Assembly (NCBI RefSeq): GCF_001514195.1
Contig: NZ_KQ948739.1
Coordinates: 299,304-363,303, forward strand
From: Streptomyces griseorubiginosus
GTDB taxonomy: Bacteria; Actinomycetota; Actinomycetes; Streptomycetales; Streptomycetaceae
Direction of reading: 5' to 3'
DNA: 64,000 nt
Position numbers and translations under genes: made by a program. The notes beneath the pieces were generated by a model that worked only from the letters and a program-made list of their open reading frames with translations, made no database searches and was not told the origin of the DNA. Shown piece after piece: positions 1 through 8,317 of this stretch (position 1 is its first letter; every line of letters begins with the position of its first letter).

Positions 1-172
1 TCGCCGGCAGCGGACCGTCGACGATCTTCGGCGGTGGCGCCGACGAGGCCGAGGACGACGCCGAGGGTGACGTGCTGTCGCTCGCCTTGCTCGAGTCGGA
101 CTTGTCGTCACCGCATGCGGCGAGAGTGGCCAGTCCTGCGGGAACGGCAATGATGAGTGAGCGTCGGCGCAC
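1..172 (-). CDS. FKBP-like lipoprotein, N-terminal fragment
   Basis: Only the first ~57 codons are inside the window; the gene runs off the left edge. A GTG start at 172 opens a frame that begins with Arg residues, a short hydrophobic stretch and a lipobox ending LATLAAC (Cys about residue 20), followed by an Asp/Ser/Lys-rich linker and a PPPKIVDGPLP segment. This is a type II signal peptide, so the product should be an outer-face membrane lipoprotein. The catalytic part is not visible. Streptomyces carry FKBP-type peptidyl-prolyl isomerase genes directly after pafA, and the Ser/Asp linker fits those proteins, so that is the likely identity, but it rests on position rather than on a visible FKBP domain. 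Confidence 0.6.
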   Translation of the reverse strand, partial: MRRRSLIIAVPAGLATLAACGDDKSDSSKASDSTSPSASSSASSAPPPKIVDGPLPA

Positions 173-299
173 GGTGGGGGCCTCGTAATCGGTCGATCTT
201 GTTGATGGCGTGCGCGCAACTCTACGGCGTGCGAAGGGCGCCGTACGGGAAACGTACGGCGCCCGTGTTGCGTTCCGACGGTGACGCGGAACGCTCTGC

Positions 300-1661
300 T
301 CACATTCCGGCGATCAGTTTCTCCACCCGGTCGTCCACCGACCGGAACGGGTCCTTGCACAACACCGTGCGCTGCGCCTGGTCGTTGAGCTTCAGGTGCA
401 CCCAGTCGACGGTGAAGTCCCGGCGCTGTTCCTGGGCCCTGCGAATGAAGTCACCGCGCAACCGGGCCCGAGTGGTCTGCGGCGGAACGGACTTGCCCTC
501 GAAGATCTTCAAGTCGTTGCAGATCCGGGCGGCTTGACCCTTCCTCTCCAGAAGGTAGTAGAGACCACGACGGCGGTGAATGTCGTGATAAGCGAGGTCT
601 ATCTGCGCGACCCGCGGATGCGACATGGTCATGTTGTGCTTGGCCCGGTACCGCTCGATCAGCTTGTACTTCATGACCCAGTCGATCTCGGTGCCGATCC
701 GGTCGAGGTCCTCCGCCTCGATCGCGTCCAGCGTGCGGCCCCACAGCTCCAGGACCTGGTCGACGGTGCCGGTGCGGATCCCGCGCCGCTCCACGAAGTC
801 CACGGCCTTCTCGTAGTACTCGCGCTGCACCTCCAGCGCGGAGGCCTCCCGGCCGCTGGCCAGACGCACCTTGCGCCGGCCGGTGATGTCATGGCTGACC
901 TCGCGGATCGCCCGGATCGGGTTCTCCAGGGTCAGGTCCCGCATCACGGTGCCCGCCTCGATCATGCGCAGCACCAGGTCGGTCGCGCCGACCTTGAGCA
1001 GCATGGTCGTCTCGGACATGTTCGAGTCGCCCACGATGACATGCAGACGGCGGTAGCGCTCGGCGTCGGCATGCGGTTCGTCGCGGGTGTTGATGATCGG
1101 CCGGGAACGGGTCGTCGCCGAGGAGACGCCCTCCCAGATGTGCTCGGCCCGCTGGCTGACGCAGTACACCGCGCCCCGCGGGGTCTGCAACACCTTGCCC
1201 GCGCCGCACAGCAGCTGCCGGGTGACCAGGAACGGAATGAGAATGTCCGCGAGCCGGGAGAACTCCCCATGGCGTGCGACGAGGTAGTTCTCGTGGCAGC
1301 CGTAGGAGTTTCCGGCCGAGTCGGTGTTGTTCTTGAAGAGGTAGACGTCGCCCGCGATTCCTTCCTCGTGCAGGCGTCGTTCGGCGTCCACCAGGAGTCC
1401 TTCGAGAATGCGCTCGCCGGCCTTGTCGTGGGTGACCAGCTCGGTCACGTTGTCACATTCGGGTGTCGCGTATTCCGGATGTGAGCCCACGTCGAGATAG
1501 AGGCGTGCGCCGTTTCGCAGAAAGACATTGCTGCTGCGGCCCCATGACACGACACGGCGGAAGAGGTACCGCGCCACCTCGTCGGGAGACAGGCGCCGCT
1601 GTCCCCTGAACGTACACGTGACGCCGTACTCGTTCTCCAGCCCGAAAATGCGGCGGTCCAT
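300..1661 (-). CDS. pafA: Pup--protein ligase PafA
   Basis: A 453-residue member of the PafA/Dop carboxylate-amine ligase family, which joins the C-terminal Glu of Pup to substrate lysines using ATP. The start MDRRIFGLENEYGVT is the family's typical N-terminus (E-x-E-Y-G metal/ATP-binding strand). Further family motifs are NGARLYLDVGSHPEYATPE, FKNNTDSAGNSYGCHENY and RPIINTRDEPHADAE. It shares these with Dop at 6806-8317 but lacks Dop's longer N-terminal loop. The ATG at 1661 lies only 9 nt after the stop of the upstream MFS gene and has no clear ribosome site; a TAATGT hexamer ends about 6 nt before the ATG, so a leaderless transcript from its own promoter is possible. The proteasome and pup genes follow beyond 4 kb on the same strand. 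Confidence 0.97.
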   Translation of the reverse strand: MDRRIFGLENEYGVTCTFRGQRRLSPDEVARYLFRRVVSWGRSSNVFLRNGARLYLDVGSHPEYATPECDNVTELVTHDKAGERILEGLLVDAERRLHEEGIAGDVYLFKNNTDSAGNSYGCHENYLVARHGEFSRLADILIPFLVTRQLLCGAGKVLQTPRGAVYCVSQRAEHIWEGVSSATTRSRPIINTRDEPHADAERYRRLHVIVGDSNMSETTMLLKVGATDLVLRMIEAGTVMRDLTLENPIRAIREVSHDITGRRKVRLASGREASALEVQREYYEKAVDFVERRGIRTGTVDQVLELWGRTLDAIEAEDLDRIGTEIDWVMKYKLIERYRAKHNMTMSHPRVAQIDLAYHDIHRRRGLYYLLERKGQAARICNDLKIFEGKSVPPQTTRARLRGDFIRRAQEQRRDFTVDWVHLKLNDQAQRTVLCKDPFRSVDDRVEKLIAGM

Positions 1662-1670
1662 GACTGAACA

Positions 1671-2930
1671 TTACGCCCGATCCCCCGAGCTGAAACGGGG
1701 TTCGGCAGCACGGTTTGGATCATTTTCCGACGACGACGCAACTACCGCCCGCCCCACGGGCGCTGACAGGACGCGCCCCGTGACCAGCAGAACCAGCAGC
1801 GACACACCCCCCGCGGCCCCCGGCACCGCGAACCCCCACAGGGCCCCGCCCCGCTCGACGACCGGGCCCGCCAGGCCCGTTCCGACCGAGGCACCCACGG
1901 TGAACGTCGTCACCAGCCACGAGAAGGCCTCGGTGACCGTCCCGACCGGCGCGTGCCGGTCGACCAGGACGAAGGCACACGCGATGACCGGCGCCAGGAA
2001 CACCCCCGCGAGCACCGCAAGCAGCGTCATGGCCACCGCGCCCGGCATCAGCGTCAGCGGCAGGTAACACACCGCCAGGAAGCCCACCAGCACCTGGAGT
2101 CGCCGCGCCGGCTCACCGGCCCACTGCCGCGCCCCGTACGCCAGCCCGCCCACCAGCGCGCCCAGACCGATCCCGGCCATCAGCCAGCCGTACACCGCGT
2201 CCCCGCCGTGGCCGTCGGCGTACGACACGGAGGCCACCGTGATGGACCCCAGCGCGATCCCGACGAACAGGAACGCACCCAGCATCGCCAGCAGGCCCGG
2301 CGAGCGCAGGGCGCCCAGCCAGTGCGCCTCACGCGGCGCCGACCGCCACGCGCGCGCGGGCGGCGCCACGGCCACCGAGAGCGCGCCCAGCACCCCCACG
2401 GCGTTCAGCACCAGCAGGGCCGCCCGCTCCGACCACAACGACACGCACAGCGTCACCAGCAACGGGCCCACGGTGAACATCACTTCCTGCGCCACCGCGT
2501 CCATCGCGTACGCCCGGTGCACCTGCTCCTCCCGGCGCAGCACCGAGGGCCACAGCGCCCGCAGACCGCCCTCCAGAGGCGGCGTGAACAGCCCGGCGGC
2601 CGCCACGCACGCGTAGGCGAGCGCCAGCGGCTCGATGCCGCAGAACGCGAAGCCCGCCATCGCGAGCGCCGACAGGACGGCGGCCGGCAGCTGCACGCGC
2701 GGCTGGCCGTACAGGTCCACCAGCCGGCCCAGGACCGGCTGCCCCACGGCGTTGGCGACGCCGTACACCGCCGCGAGACCGCCCGCCAGGCTGTAGGTGC
2801 CGCCCTCGGCGCGCACGAACAGCACCATGGCGATCGCCGCGGTCGCATTGGGCAGCCGGCCCACCAGCGTGCCCGTCAGCAGGCGCGCCGCGTGCCTCGC
2901 CCTGAGGATCTCCAGGTACCCCGCGGCCAT
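1671..2930 (-). CDS. MFS transporter
   Basis: A 419-residue polytopic membrane protein with about 12 hydrophobic segments and repeated small-residue helices typical of the major facilitator superfamily (drug/metabolite exporters). The ATG at 2930 (MAAGYLEILRARHAARLL) is preferred over longer frames because GGAGG sits 5 nt upstream. The gene ends 9 nt before pafA, so the two may be co-transcribed, and it is divergent from the LacI-type regulator at 3068. Substrate cannot be told from sequence. The regulator next door and the shared 137-bp promoter region suggest that LacI controls it. Confidence 0.85.
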   Translation of the reverse strand: MAAGYLEILRARHAARLLTGTLVGRLPNATAAIAMVLFVRAEGGTYSLAGGLAAVYGVANAVGQPVLGRLVDLYGQPRVQLPAAVLSALAMAGFAFCGIEPLALAYACVAAAGLFTPPLEGGLRALWPSVLRREEQVHRAYAMDAVAQEVMFTVGPLLVTLCVSLWSERAALLVLNAVGVLGALSVAVAPPARAWRSAPREAHWLGALRSPGLLAMLGAFLFVGIALGSITVASVSYADGHGGDAVYGWLMAGIGLGALVGGLAYGARQWAGEPARRLQVLVGFLAVCYLPLTLMPGAVAMTLLAVLAGVFLAPVIACAFVLVDRHAPVGTVTEAFSWLVTTFTVGASVGTGLAGPVVERGGALWGFAVPGAAGGVSLLVLLVTGRVLSAPVGRAVVASSSENDPNRAAEPRFSSGDRA

Positions 2931-2945
2931 CCCCGCCTCCAAGTC

Positions 2946-2974
2946 ATACGTATAACGTCCCCTCCCATACGTAC
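2946..2974. promoter_or_regulatory. Divergent promoter region with paired ATACGTA sites
   Basis: Between the MFS gene and the LacI-type gene, ATACGTAT (2946-2953, a perfect 8-bp palindrome) recurs as ATACGTAC at 2967-2974, exactly 21 bp further on, that is, on the same DNA face. A TATAAC hexamer on the plus strand (2951-2956) and TTATACG on the minus strand overlap the first copy and could be -10 elements. Likely operator of the adjacent regulator; this is inference from spacing and position. Confidence 0.4.
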
Positions 2975-3067
2975 CATGTGCGCTGTTCGGACGTCCAGAC
3001 GACCGGAGCGAGCCAAAGGCGCTCACCACGCCCACAAGCCCGCACCAGCAGAAGGAGCACGCCCTCG

Positions 3068-4084
3068 GTGGCACCCAGCAGCACGCGCCCCACCAGCCGT
3101 GACGTCGCCCAGGCGGCAGGAGTCTCCCAGGCCGCCGTCTCCCTCGTCCTGGGCGACAAATGGCGCGGCCGCGTCTCCGAAGCCACCGCCCAGCGCGTCC
3201 GCGAAGCAGCCCGCGACCTCGGCTACCGCCCCAACCTCGCCGCCCGCAACCTCCGCCTCGGCCGCACCCGCACCGTCCTGCTGGTCGTCCCCGCCCTCAC
3301 CACGGAGTTCTTCGCCGGCGTCTACACCGGCGCCGCCCGCGTCGCCGCCGACCACGGCTTCGGCGTCGTCCTCTACCCCTCCCCCGAAGGCATCGGCCCC
3401 GCCCGCGACCCCTTCGCCTCCGCCCAGGCCGCCCTCGACGGCGTCATCGCCTCCTCCATGGCCGCCGACGCCCTCACCGCCATCCGCGGCGACCAGCTCC
3501 CCCTCGTCATGCTCGACAGCGACCCCTCCGCCAACCTCGGCGCCGCCACCGTCAACCTCGACATCGCCGACGGCATCCGCCAGGTTGCCGCCCACCTCCT
3601 GCACCTCGGCCACCGCAGCTTCCTGCACCTCGCCGCCGACATCCCGTCCTGGACCTTCGAGGTACGCGCACGCGAACTCGCCGCACAGCTCGCCGCCGTC
3701 CCCGGCACCTCCCTGCGCACCGCCCACGCACCCATCACCATCGAGGACGCCCGCACCGCCGCCGAAACCGCCCTCGCCGCACCCGGCCCCCGACCCACCG
3801 CCCTGATCTGCGACGACGACAAACTCGCCGCCGGCGCCTACAAAGCCGTACGACGACTCGGCCTGCGCGTCCCCCACGACATCTCCGTCACCGGCCTCGA
3901 CGACCTCGCCCTCGCCACCGCCATCGACCCCGAGCTCACCACCGTGCGACTGGACGCCGAACTCTTCGGCGAACACGGCATGCGCGCCCTCCTGGCCGTC
4001 CTGGAGGGCCGCACACCCGACGCGGGAGACATCCCCGTCGAACTGGTCGTACGAGGCTCCACAGCCCCGCCCAGCGCCCCCTGA
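3068..4084 (+). CDS. LacI-family transcriptional regulator
   Basis: A 338-residue repressor of the LacI/GalR family. The N-terminus carries the helix-turn-helix and hinge (TSRDVAQAAGVSQAAVSLVL, then RVREAARDLGYRPNLAARNLR), followed by a periplasmic-binding-protein-like effector domain from about residue 60 (TRTVLLVVPALTTEFFAGVY; later ALICDDDKLAAGAYKAVRRLGL and ISVTGLDDLALATAIDPELTTV). The GTG at 3068 is chosen because GAAGGAG lies about 10 nt upstream and the HTH begins at residue ~10. It is divergent from the MFS gene, its probable target, and convergent with prcA. The effector is unknown. Codon third positions are almost uniformly C. Confidence 0.92.
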   Translation: MAPSSTRPTSRDVAQAAGVSQAAVSLVLGDKWRGRVSEATAQRVREAARDLGYRPNLAARNLRLGRTRTVLLVVPALTTEFFAGVYTGAARVAADHGFGVVLYPSPEGIGPARDPFASAQAALDGVIASSMAADALTAIRGDQLPLVMLDSDPSANLGAATVNLDIADGIRQVAAHLLHLGHRSFLHLAADIPSWTFEVRARELAAQLAAVPGTSLRTAHAPITIEDARTAAETALAAPGPRPTALICDDDKLAAGAYKAVRRLGLRVPHDISVTGLDDLALATAIDPELTTVRLDAELFGEHGMRALLAVLEGRTPDAGDIPVELVVRGSTAPPSAP

Positions 4085-4089
4085 ACGCC

Positions 4090-4123
4090 CTGTGCCCCGG
4101 CCGAGTGAACGGCCGGGGCACAG
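4090..4123. terminator. Bidirectional hairpin terminator
   Basis: A perfect 14-bp stem (CTGTGCCCCGGCCG at 4090-4103, complement at 4110-4123) with a 6-nt loop lies between the convergent LacI gene and prcA. There is no long U-tract, as is usual for streptomycete terminators. Confidence 0.8.
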
Positions 4124-4164
4124 AAAGGGCGAACGTCAGCGAACGCCGGACGGAACCGGAGCGA

Positions 4165-4920
4165 CTACTCCTCCTCGGAACCCTCCGCCTCCTCGGCACT
4201 CTCCGCCTCGGTCGACGCCCCGTCGACCTCCAGCAGCCGGGACAGCTGACGACCCACGATCCGCTTGAACTTCCGCTGCTGCGGACGCGTCCGGTCCAGC
4301 ACCGCCACCTCAAGACGCTCCGCGGGAATCTCCCGCTCGGTGCCGTTGGTGTCACGGGACAGCGCCTGCACGGCCAGCTTCAACGCCTCCGCGAGACTCA
4401 TCCCGTCCTGATGCCGCTGGTCCAGATAGCTGCCGATCTGCTCGGCATTGCCACCCACCGCGACCGAACCGTGCTCGTCCACGATCGACCCGTCGTGCGG
4501 CAACCGGTAGATCTGGTCGCCGTCCGGCGTCTCACCGACCTCCGCCACCACCAGCTCCACCTCGTACGGCTTCTCAGCACCCGAGGAGAAGATCGTGCCC
4601 AAGGTCTGCGCGTAGACGTTCGCCAGACCCCGCGCGGTCACGTCGTTGCGGTCATAGGTGTACCCACGGAGATCGGCATACCGGACGCCGCCGATCCGCA
4701 GGTTCTCGTACTCGTTGTACTTCCCGGCGGCCGCGAAGCCGATCCGGTCGTAGATCTCGCTGAACTTGTGCAGCGCGCGGGACGGATTCTCACCGACGAA
4801 CACGATGCCATCGGCATACTGCAGCACGGCAAGGCTGCGACCACGGGCGATGCCCTTGCGGGCGTACTCGGCCCGGTCGGCCATCGCCTGCTGGGGAGAA
4901 ACATAGAACGGCGTCGACAC
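4165..4920 (-). CDS. prcA: 20S proteasome alpha subunit
   Basis: A 251-residue alpha subunit that forms the outer, gating rings of the 20S core particle. The N-terminus MSTPFYVSPQQAMADRAEYARKG is the actinobacterial alpha signature (Q-x-M-x-D-R-A-E-Y-A-R-K-G), followed by ALHKFSEIYDRIGFAAAGKYNE. The C-terminus is an acidic, Glu-rich tail (EEAEGSEEE), also typical of the group. The start is GTG at 4920 with a weak GGGA upstream. It follows prcB with a 60-nt gap and both are surely one transcript. The order prcB-prcA downstream of pup is the standard actinobacterial arrangement. Confidence 0.97.
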   Translation of the reverse strand: MSTPFYVSPQQAMADRAEYARKGIARGRSLAVLQYADGIVFVGENPSRALHKFSEIYDRIGFAAAGKYNEYENLRIGGVRYADLRGYTYDRNDVTARGLANVYAQTLGTIFSSGAEKPYEVELVVAEVGETPDGDQIYRLPHDGSIVDEHGSVAVGGNAEQIGSYLDQRHQDGMSLAEALKLAVQALSRDTNGTEREIPAERLEVAVLDRTRPQQRKFKRIVGRQLSRLLEVDGASTEAESAEEAEGSEEE

Positions 4921-4980
4921 CGGTTATCCGTCCCTTTCTGTGGAAGTCACTGCGATCACCTCGAACAAGACCAGAGCCCG

Positions 4981-5826
4981 CTACAGCAGCGCGGCCCGCG
5001 GGCCGTCCGGCTGCTCCAGCCGCCGCTCGAGAATCGAACGGGCGATCTCGGAGGACTCCTCGTCGGTCAGCCGGCGGAAGCCGTCCTCGGTGATCACGGT
5101 GACGATCGGGTAGATCCGGCGGGCGACATCGGGACCACCGGTCGCCGAGTCGTCGTCAGCCGCGTCGTACAGGGCCTGCACCACGAGCGTGGTCGCCTGC
5201 TCCTCGGTCAGGTCGTCACGGAAGAGCTTCTTCATCGCACCCCGCGCGAAGATCGAGCCCGAACCGGTGGCCGCGTAGTTGTGCTCCTCGCTCCGGCCGC
5301 CCGTGACGTCGTACGAGAAGATCCGCCCCTTGTCCCGGTCCACGTCGTACCCCGCGAACAGCGGCACCACGGCCAGACCCTGCATCGCCATGCCGAGGTT
5401 CGACCGGATCATGGTGGACAGCCGGTTCGCCTTGCCCTCCAGCGACAGTTGGGCGCCCTCGACCTTCTCGAAGTGCTCCAGCTCCAGCTGGAACAGCTTC
5501 ACCATCTCCACGGCGAGACCGGCGGTGCCGGCGATCCCGACGGCCGAGTACTCGTCGGCCGGGAACACCTTCTCGATGTCCCGCTGGGCGATGACATTGC
5601 CCATCGTGGCGCGACGGTCACCGGCCAGCACGACCCCTCCGGGGAAGGTGACCGCGACGATGGTCGTCCCGTGCGGCGCCTCGATCACGCCCTGCGTGGG
5701 CGGCAGTTGCCGGTTCCCCGGCAGCATCTCCGGCTGATGCTCGGACAGGAAGTCCATGAAGGACGACGACCCAGGCGTCAGGAAGGCAGCTGGTAGACGC
5801 CCGGTGCTACGAGTGTTGGCTTCCAC
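4981..5826 (-). CDS. prcB: 20S proteasome beta subunit
   Basis: A 281-residue proteolytic subunit made as a precursor. The propeptide (residues 1-53, ending IEAPHG) is removed to expose Thr54 (TTIVAV) as the N-terminal nucleophile; the catalytic Lys is in the following LAGDRRATMGN region family. GTG at 5826 is the chosen start: GGAAGGA sits 5 nt upstream and the VEANTRSTGRLPAAFLTPGS propeptide matches the conserved streptomycete one. This start lies 49 nt inside the 3' end of the endonuclease VII-like gene, so translation of the two is probably coupled. An in-frame extension back to 5913 exists but lacks a ribosome site. Confidence 0.97.
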   Translation of the reverse strand: MEANTRSTGRLPAAFLTPGSSSFMDFLSEHQPEMLPGNRQLPPTQGVIEAPHGTTIVAVTFPGGVVLAGDRRATMGNVIAQRDIEKVFPADEYSAVGIAGTAGLAVEMVKLFQLELEHFEKVEGAQLSLEGKANRLSTMIRSNLGMAMQGLAVVPLFAGYDVDRDKGRIFSYDVTGGRSEEHNYAATGSGSIFARGAMKKLFRDDLTEEQATTLVVQALYDAADDDSATGGPDVARRIYPIVTVITEDGFRRLTDEESSEIARSILERRLEQPDGPRAALL

Positions 5827-6404
5827 GCGATTCCTTCCACGTAAGCAGCAGCCCGCCTTATGGCATCGGGCCGATCCTTGAACTGCCCCAGTGCGGCATT
5901 GCAGCTGAAGCACAGTACGCCTCGGACCCTACCCGTCTTGTGGCAGTGATCCACATGCTCCGGCACAGCCGCCAAACATATGCAGCAGACGCCCCCTTGA
6001 GAGGCGACCAACTCGTCGCGCTCGGCTTCGGTGATGCCGTACTGACGCTTCAGATGGTCTTGCCGCCCCTGGATTGCCCGACAAGCCTTGCAGCGCGTCG
6101 ACAGGCCGTCTGAGGCCGTGGCGTTTCGATGCCACTCGCTGTGCGGCTTGATCTCGCCGCATGTGCGGCAAAGCTTGTATCCGTCCGGGACATCCACGTG
6201 CTCCCGTACCGACTTACCCATGGCCTCCCGGCGCCGCCGGTAGTGCGCGGCGCTGTACTCCGCCACGCACTCCCGGCAGTGCACCTGGAGACCGTCACGA
6301 CGGTTCTTGTCACGCGCGAAAGCCGCGAGAGACAGATCCCGCCGGCATTTGCGGCATTCCTTGGTACTCGGCTCCTCGGCCACCCGGATCCCCCGCACCT
6401 TCAC
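5778..6404 (-). CDS. Endonuclease VII-like HNH-type nuclease
   Basis: About 208 residues. Two Cys4 zinc modules come first (CRKCRRDLSL...HCRECVAEY; CRTCGEIKPHSEWHRN...RCKACRA), then a C-terminal phage T4 endonuclease VII-like domain with CCICL, EHVDHCHKTGRVRGVLCFSC and NAALGQFKDRPDAIRRAA. The HVDHCH-type motif holds the catalytic His/Asp and the cysteines bind zinc. No clear ribosome site precedes GTG 6404; GTG 6383 (RVAEEPST) has GGGGGA at a good distance and is an alternative. The gene sits between pup (28 nt upstream) and prcB, which it overlaps by 49 nt. Its codon use is unlike its neighbours (ATA, AGG, GTA, ACA occur), pointing to acquisition from a mobile source. Function in this locus is unknown. 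Confidence 0.85.
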   Translation of the reverse strand: MKVRGIRVAEEPSTKECRKCRRDLSLAAFARDKNRRDGLQVHCRECVAEYSAAHYRRRREAMGKSVREHVDVPDGYKLCRTCGEIKPHSEWHRNATASDGLSTRCKACRAIQGRQDHLKRQYGITEAERDELVASQGGVCCICLAAVPEHVDHCHKTGRVRGVLCFSCNAALGQFKDRPDAIRRAAAYVEGIAWKPTLVAPGVYQLPS

Positions 6405-6431
6405 ATCGAAGGCAAAGTAGCCAATCGACCT

Positions 6432-6650
6432 TTACTCGCCGCCTTTTTGCACGAAGGACCGCACGAAATCCTCGGCATTTTCCTCGAGTACGTCGTCGAT
6501 CTCGTCCAGGACGGAGTCCACGTCGTCGCTCAGCTTCTCGTGGCGTTCCTTGAGGTCTTCGGAGCCCTGCGCCTCCGCGGTCTGCTCCTCGACCTCCTCG
6601 GTGTTGCGCGTGGCCTTCTGCTGTCCGCCGCCGGTGTCCTTGGTCGCCAT
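6432..6650 (-). CDS. pup: Prokaryotic ubiquitin-like protein Pup
   Basis: A 72-residue, mostly disordered protein that tags proteins for the proteasome. It has the coiled region that Mpa/ARC grips (SEDLKERHEKLSDDVDSVLDE) and ends FVRSFVQKGGE. The terminal residue is Glu rather than the Gln of mycobacterial Pup, so it is ready for ligation by PafA without Dop deamidation. The ATG at 6650 is preceded by GTGAGGGG. A TAGGGT hexamer (complement at 6688-6693) about 40 nt upstream is a plausible -10 element. Confidence 0.97.
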   Translation of the reverse strand: MATKDTGGGQQKATRNTEEVEEQTAEAQGSEDLKERHEKLSDDVDSVLDEIDDVLEENAEDFVRSFVQKGGE

Positions 6651-6687
6651 AACCCCTCACCCCGCTCGGTTCGACGTTCTTGATCAG

Positions 6688-6693
6688 ACCCTA
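6688..6693 (-). promoter_or_regulatory. Candidate -10 element of pup
   Basis: On the minus strand this reads TAGGGT followed by CTG, 37 nt before the pup ATG. The same TAGGGTCTG string lies upstream of mpa (10368-10373). No convincing -35 hexamer is visible. Confidence 0.35.
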
Positions 6694-6805
6694 CTTGCAG
6701 GGACTGACATCGGCCCCGCAGTTCCTACAACGTACGGGGGCCATCTCGATGATTCCCTCTGGCCGGGTTTTCCACCCTGCGGGAGCACCCGGCCGATGGA
6801 CCTGT

Positions 6806-8317
6806 TCAGCTGCCGGACAGGACCCTGACCAGGTCTTCTGCCGTGCGGCAGCGGTCCAGCAGCTCCTTGACGTGATTTCGCGTTCCGCGAAGCGGTTCGA
6901 GGGTTGGGACGCGCTGGAGCGAGTCCCGGCCCGGGAGGTCGAAGATGACCGAGTCCCAGGAGGCCGCGGCGACGTCGTCGGCGTACTGCTCCAGGCAGCG
7001 GCCGCGGAAGTAGGCGCGGGTGTCCTCCGGGGGCTTGGTGCGGGCCGTCTCGACGTCCTGTTCGTCGAGGAGGCGCTTCATGCGGCCGCGGGCCGCGAGA
7101 CGGTTGTAGAGGCCCTTGTCGGCCCGTACGTCGGCGTACTGGAGGTCGAGGAGGTGCAGCTTGGCGGCGTCCCAGTCGAGGCCGTCACGGCGCCGGTAGC
7201 CCTCCATGAGTTCCCGCTTGGCGACCCAGTCGAGCTCGCCGGCGAGGCTCATGGGGTCGTTCTCGAGTCGGTTGAGGGTGTCCTCCCAGCGGGTGAGGAC
7301 GTCCTTGGTCTGGTCGTCGGCGTCGGCGCCGTAGCGCTCCTCGACGTACTTGCGGGCCAGTTCGTAGTACTCCATCTGGAGCTGGACGGCGGTGAGTGTG
7401 CGGCCGCTGCGCAGGGTGACCAGGCGTTGGAGTGTCGGGTCGTGGGAGACCTGGTGGAGGGTGCGGACGGGCTGGTCGACGGCGAGGTCGACGGCGATGA
7501 AGCCGTCCTCGATCATGGACAGGACCAGGGCCGTGGTGCCGAGCTTGAGGTAGGTGGAGATCTCGGAGAGGTTGGCGTCGCCGATGATCACGTGGAGGCG
7601 GCGGTACTTCTCGGCGTCGGCGTGGGGTTCGTCGCGGGTGTTGATGATGGGGCGCTTGAGGGTGGTCTCGAGGCCGACCTCGACTTCGAAGTAGTCCGCG
7701 CGCTGGCTGAGCTGGAAGCCGTGTTCGTGGCCGTCCTGGCCGATGCCGACGCGGCCGGCGCCGGTGACGACCTGGCGGGAGACGAAGAAGGGCGTGAGGT
7801 GGCGCACGATGTCGGAGAAGGGGGTTTCCCGCTTCATCAGGTAGTTCTCGTGCGTGCCGTAGGAGGCGCCCTTGTTGTCGGTGTTGTTCTTGTAGAGGTG
7901 GATGGGCTGGGCGCCGGGGAGCGCTGCGGCGCGTTCGGCGGCCTCGGCCATGATGCGTTCGCCGGCCTTGTCCCAGAGGACGGCGTCGCGGGGGTTGGTG
8001 ACCTCGGGGGAGCTGTATTCGGGGTGTGCGTGGTCGACGTAGAGGCGCGCACCGTTGGTGAGGATGACGTTGGCGAGGCCGATGTCCTCGTCGGTGAGCT
8101 GGCTGGAGTCTGCGGCCTCGCGGGCGAGGTCGAAGCCCCGTGCGTCTCGCAGCGGGTTTTCCTCCTCGAAGTCCCAGCGGGCCCGGCGGGCCCGGTGCAT
8201 CGCCGCCGCGTAGGCGTTGACGATCTGGGATGAGGTGAGCATGGCATTGGCGTTGGGGTGGCCGGGGACGGAGATCCCGTACTCCGTCTCGATGCCCATT
8301 ACTCGCCGTACGGTCAT
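6806..8317 (-). CDS. dop: Deamidase/depupylase Dop
   Basis: A 503-residue paralogue of PafA that removes Pup from substrates and, where Pup ends in Gln, deamidates it. The N-terminus MTVRRVMGIETEYGISVPGHPNANAM contains the family metal-binding Glu motif and leads into Dop's characteristic inserted loop (residues ~40-80). Other motifs: NGARLYVDHAHPEYSSPE, YKNNTDNKGASYGTHENYLM and RPIINTRDEPHADAEKYRR. The ATG at 8317 has AAGGAGG 5 nt upstream. It lies downstream of the mpa terminator and upstream of pup by 155 nt, so it probably has its own promoter in 8318-8510. Because this Pup already ends in Glu, depupylation is its likely main task here. Confidence 0.96.
   Translation of the reverse strand: MTVRRVMGIETEYGISVPGHPNANAMLTSSQIVNAYAAAMHRARRARWDFEEENPLRDARGFDLAREAADSSQLTDEDIGLANVILTNGARLYVDHAHPEYSSPEVTNPRDAVLWDKAGERIMAEAAERAAALPGAQPIHLYKNNTDNKGASYGTHENYLMKRETPFSDIVRHLTPFFVSRQVVTGAGRVGIGQDGHEHGFQLSQRADYFEVEVGLETTLKRPIINTRDEPHADAEKYRRLHVIIGDANLSEISTYLKLGTTALVLSMIEDGFIAVDLAVDQPVRTLHQVSHDPTLQRLVTLRSGRTLTAVQLQMEYYELARKYVEERYGADADDQTKDVLTRWEDTLNRLENDPMSLAGELDWVAKRELMEGYRRRDGLDWDAAKLHLLDLQYADVRADKGLYNRLAARGRMKRLLDEQDVETARTKPPEDTRAYFRGRCLEQYADDVAAASWDSVIFDLPGRDSLQRVPTLEPLRGTRNHVKELLDRCRTAEDLVRVLSGS

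Noticed and set aside
3160..5796. An 878-codon plus-strand frame over the LacI gene and the proteasome genes
   Set aside because: Crosses the terminator between two real genes on opposite strands and is Pro/Arg-rich noise.
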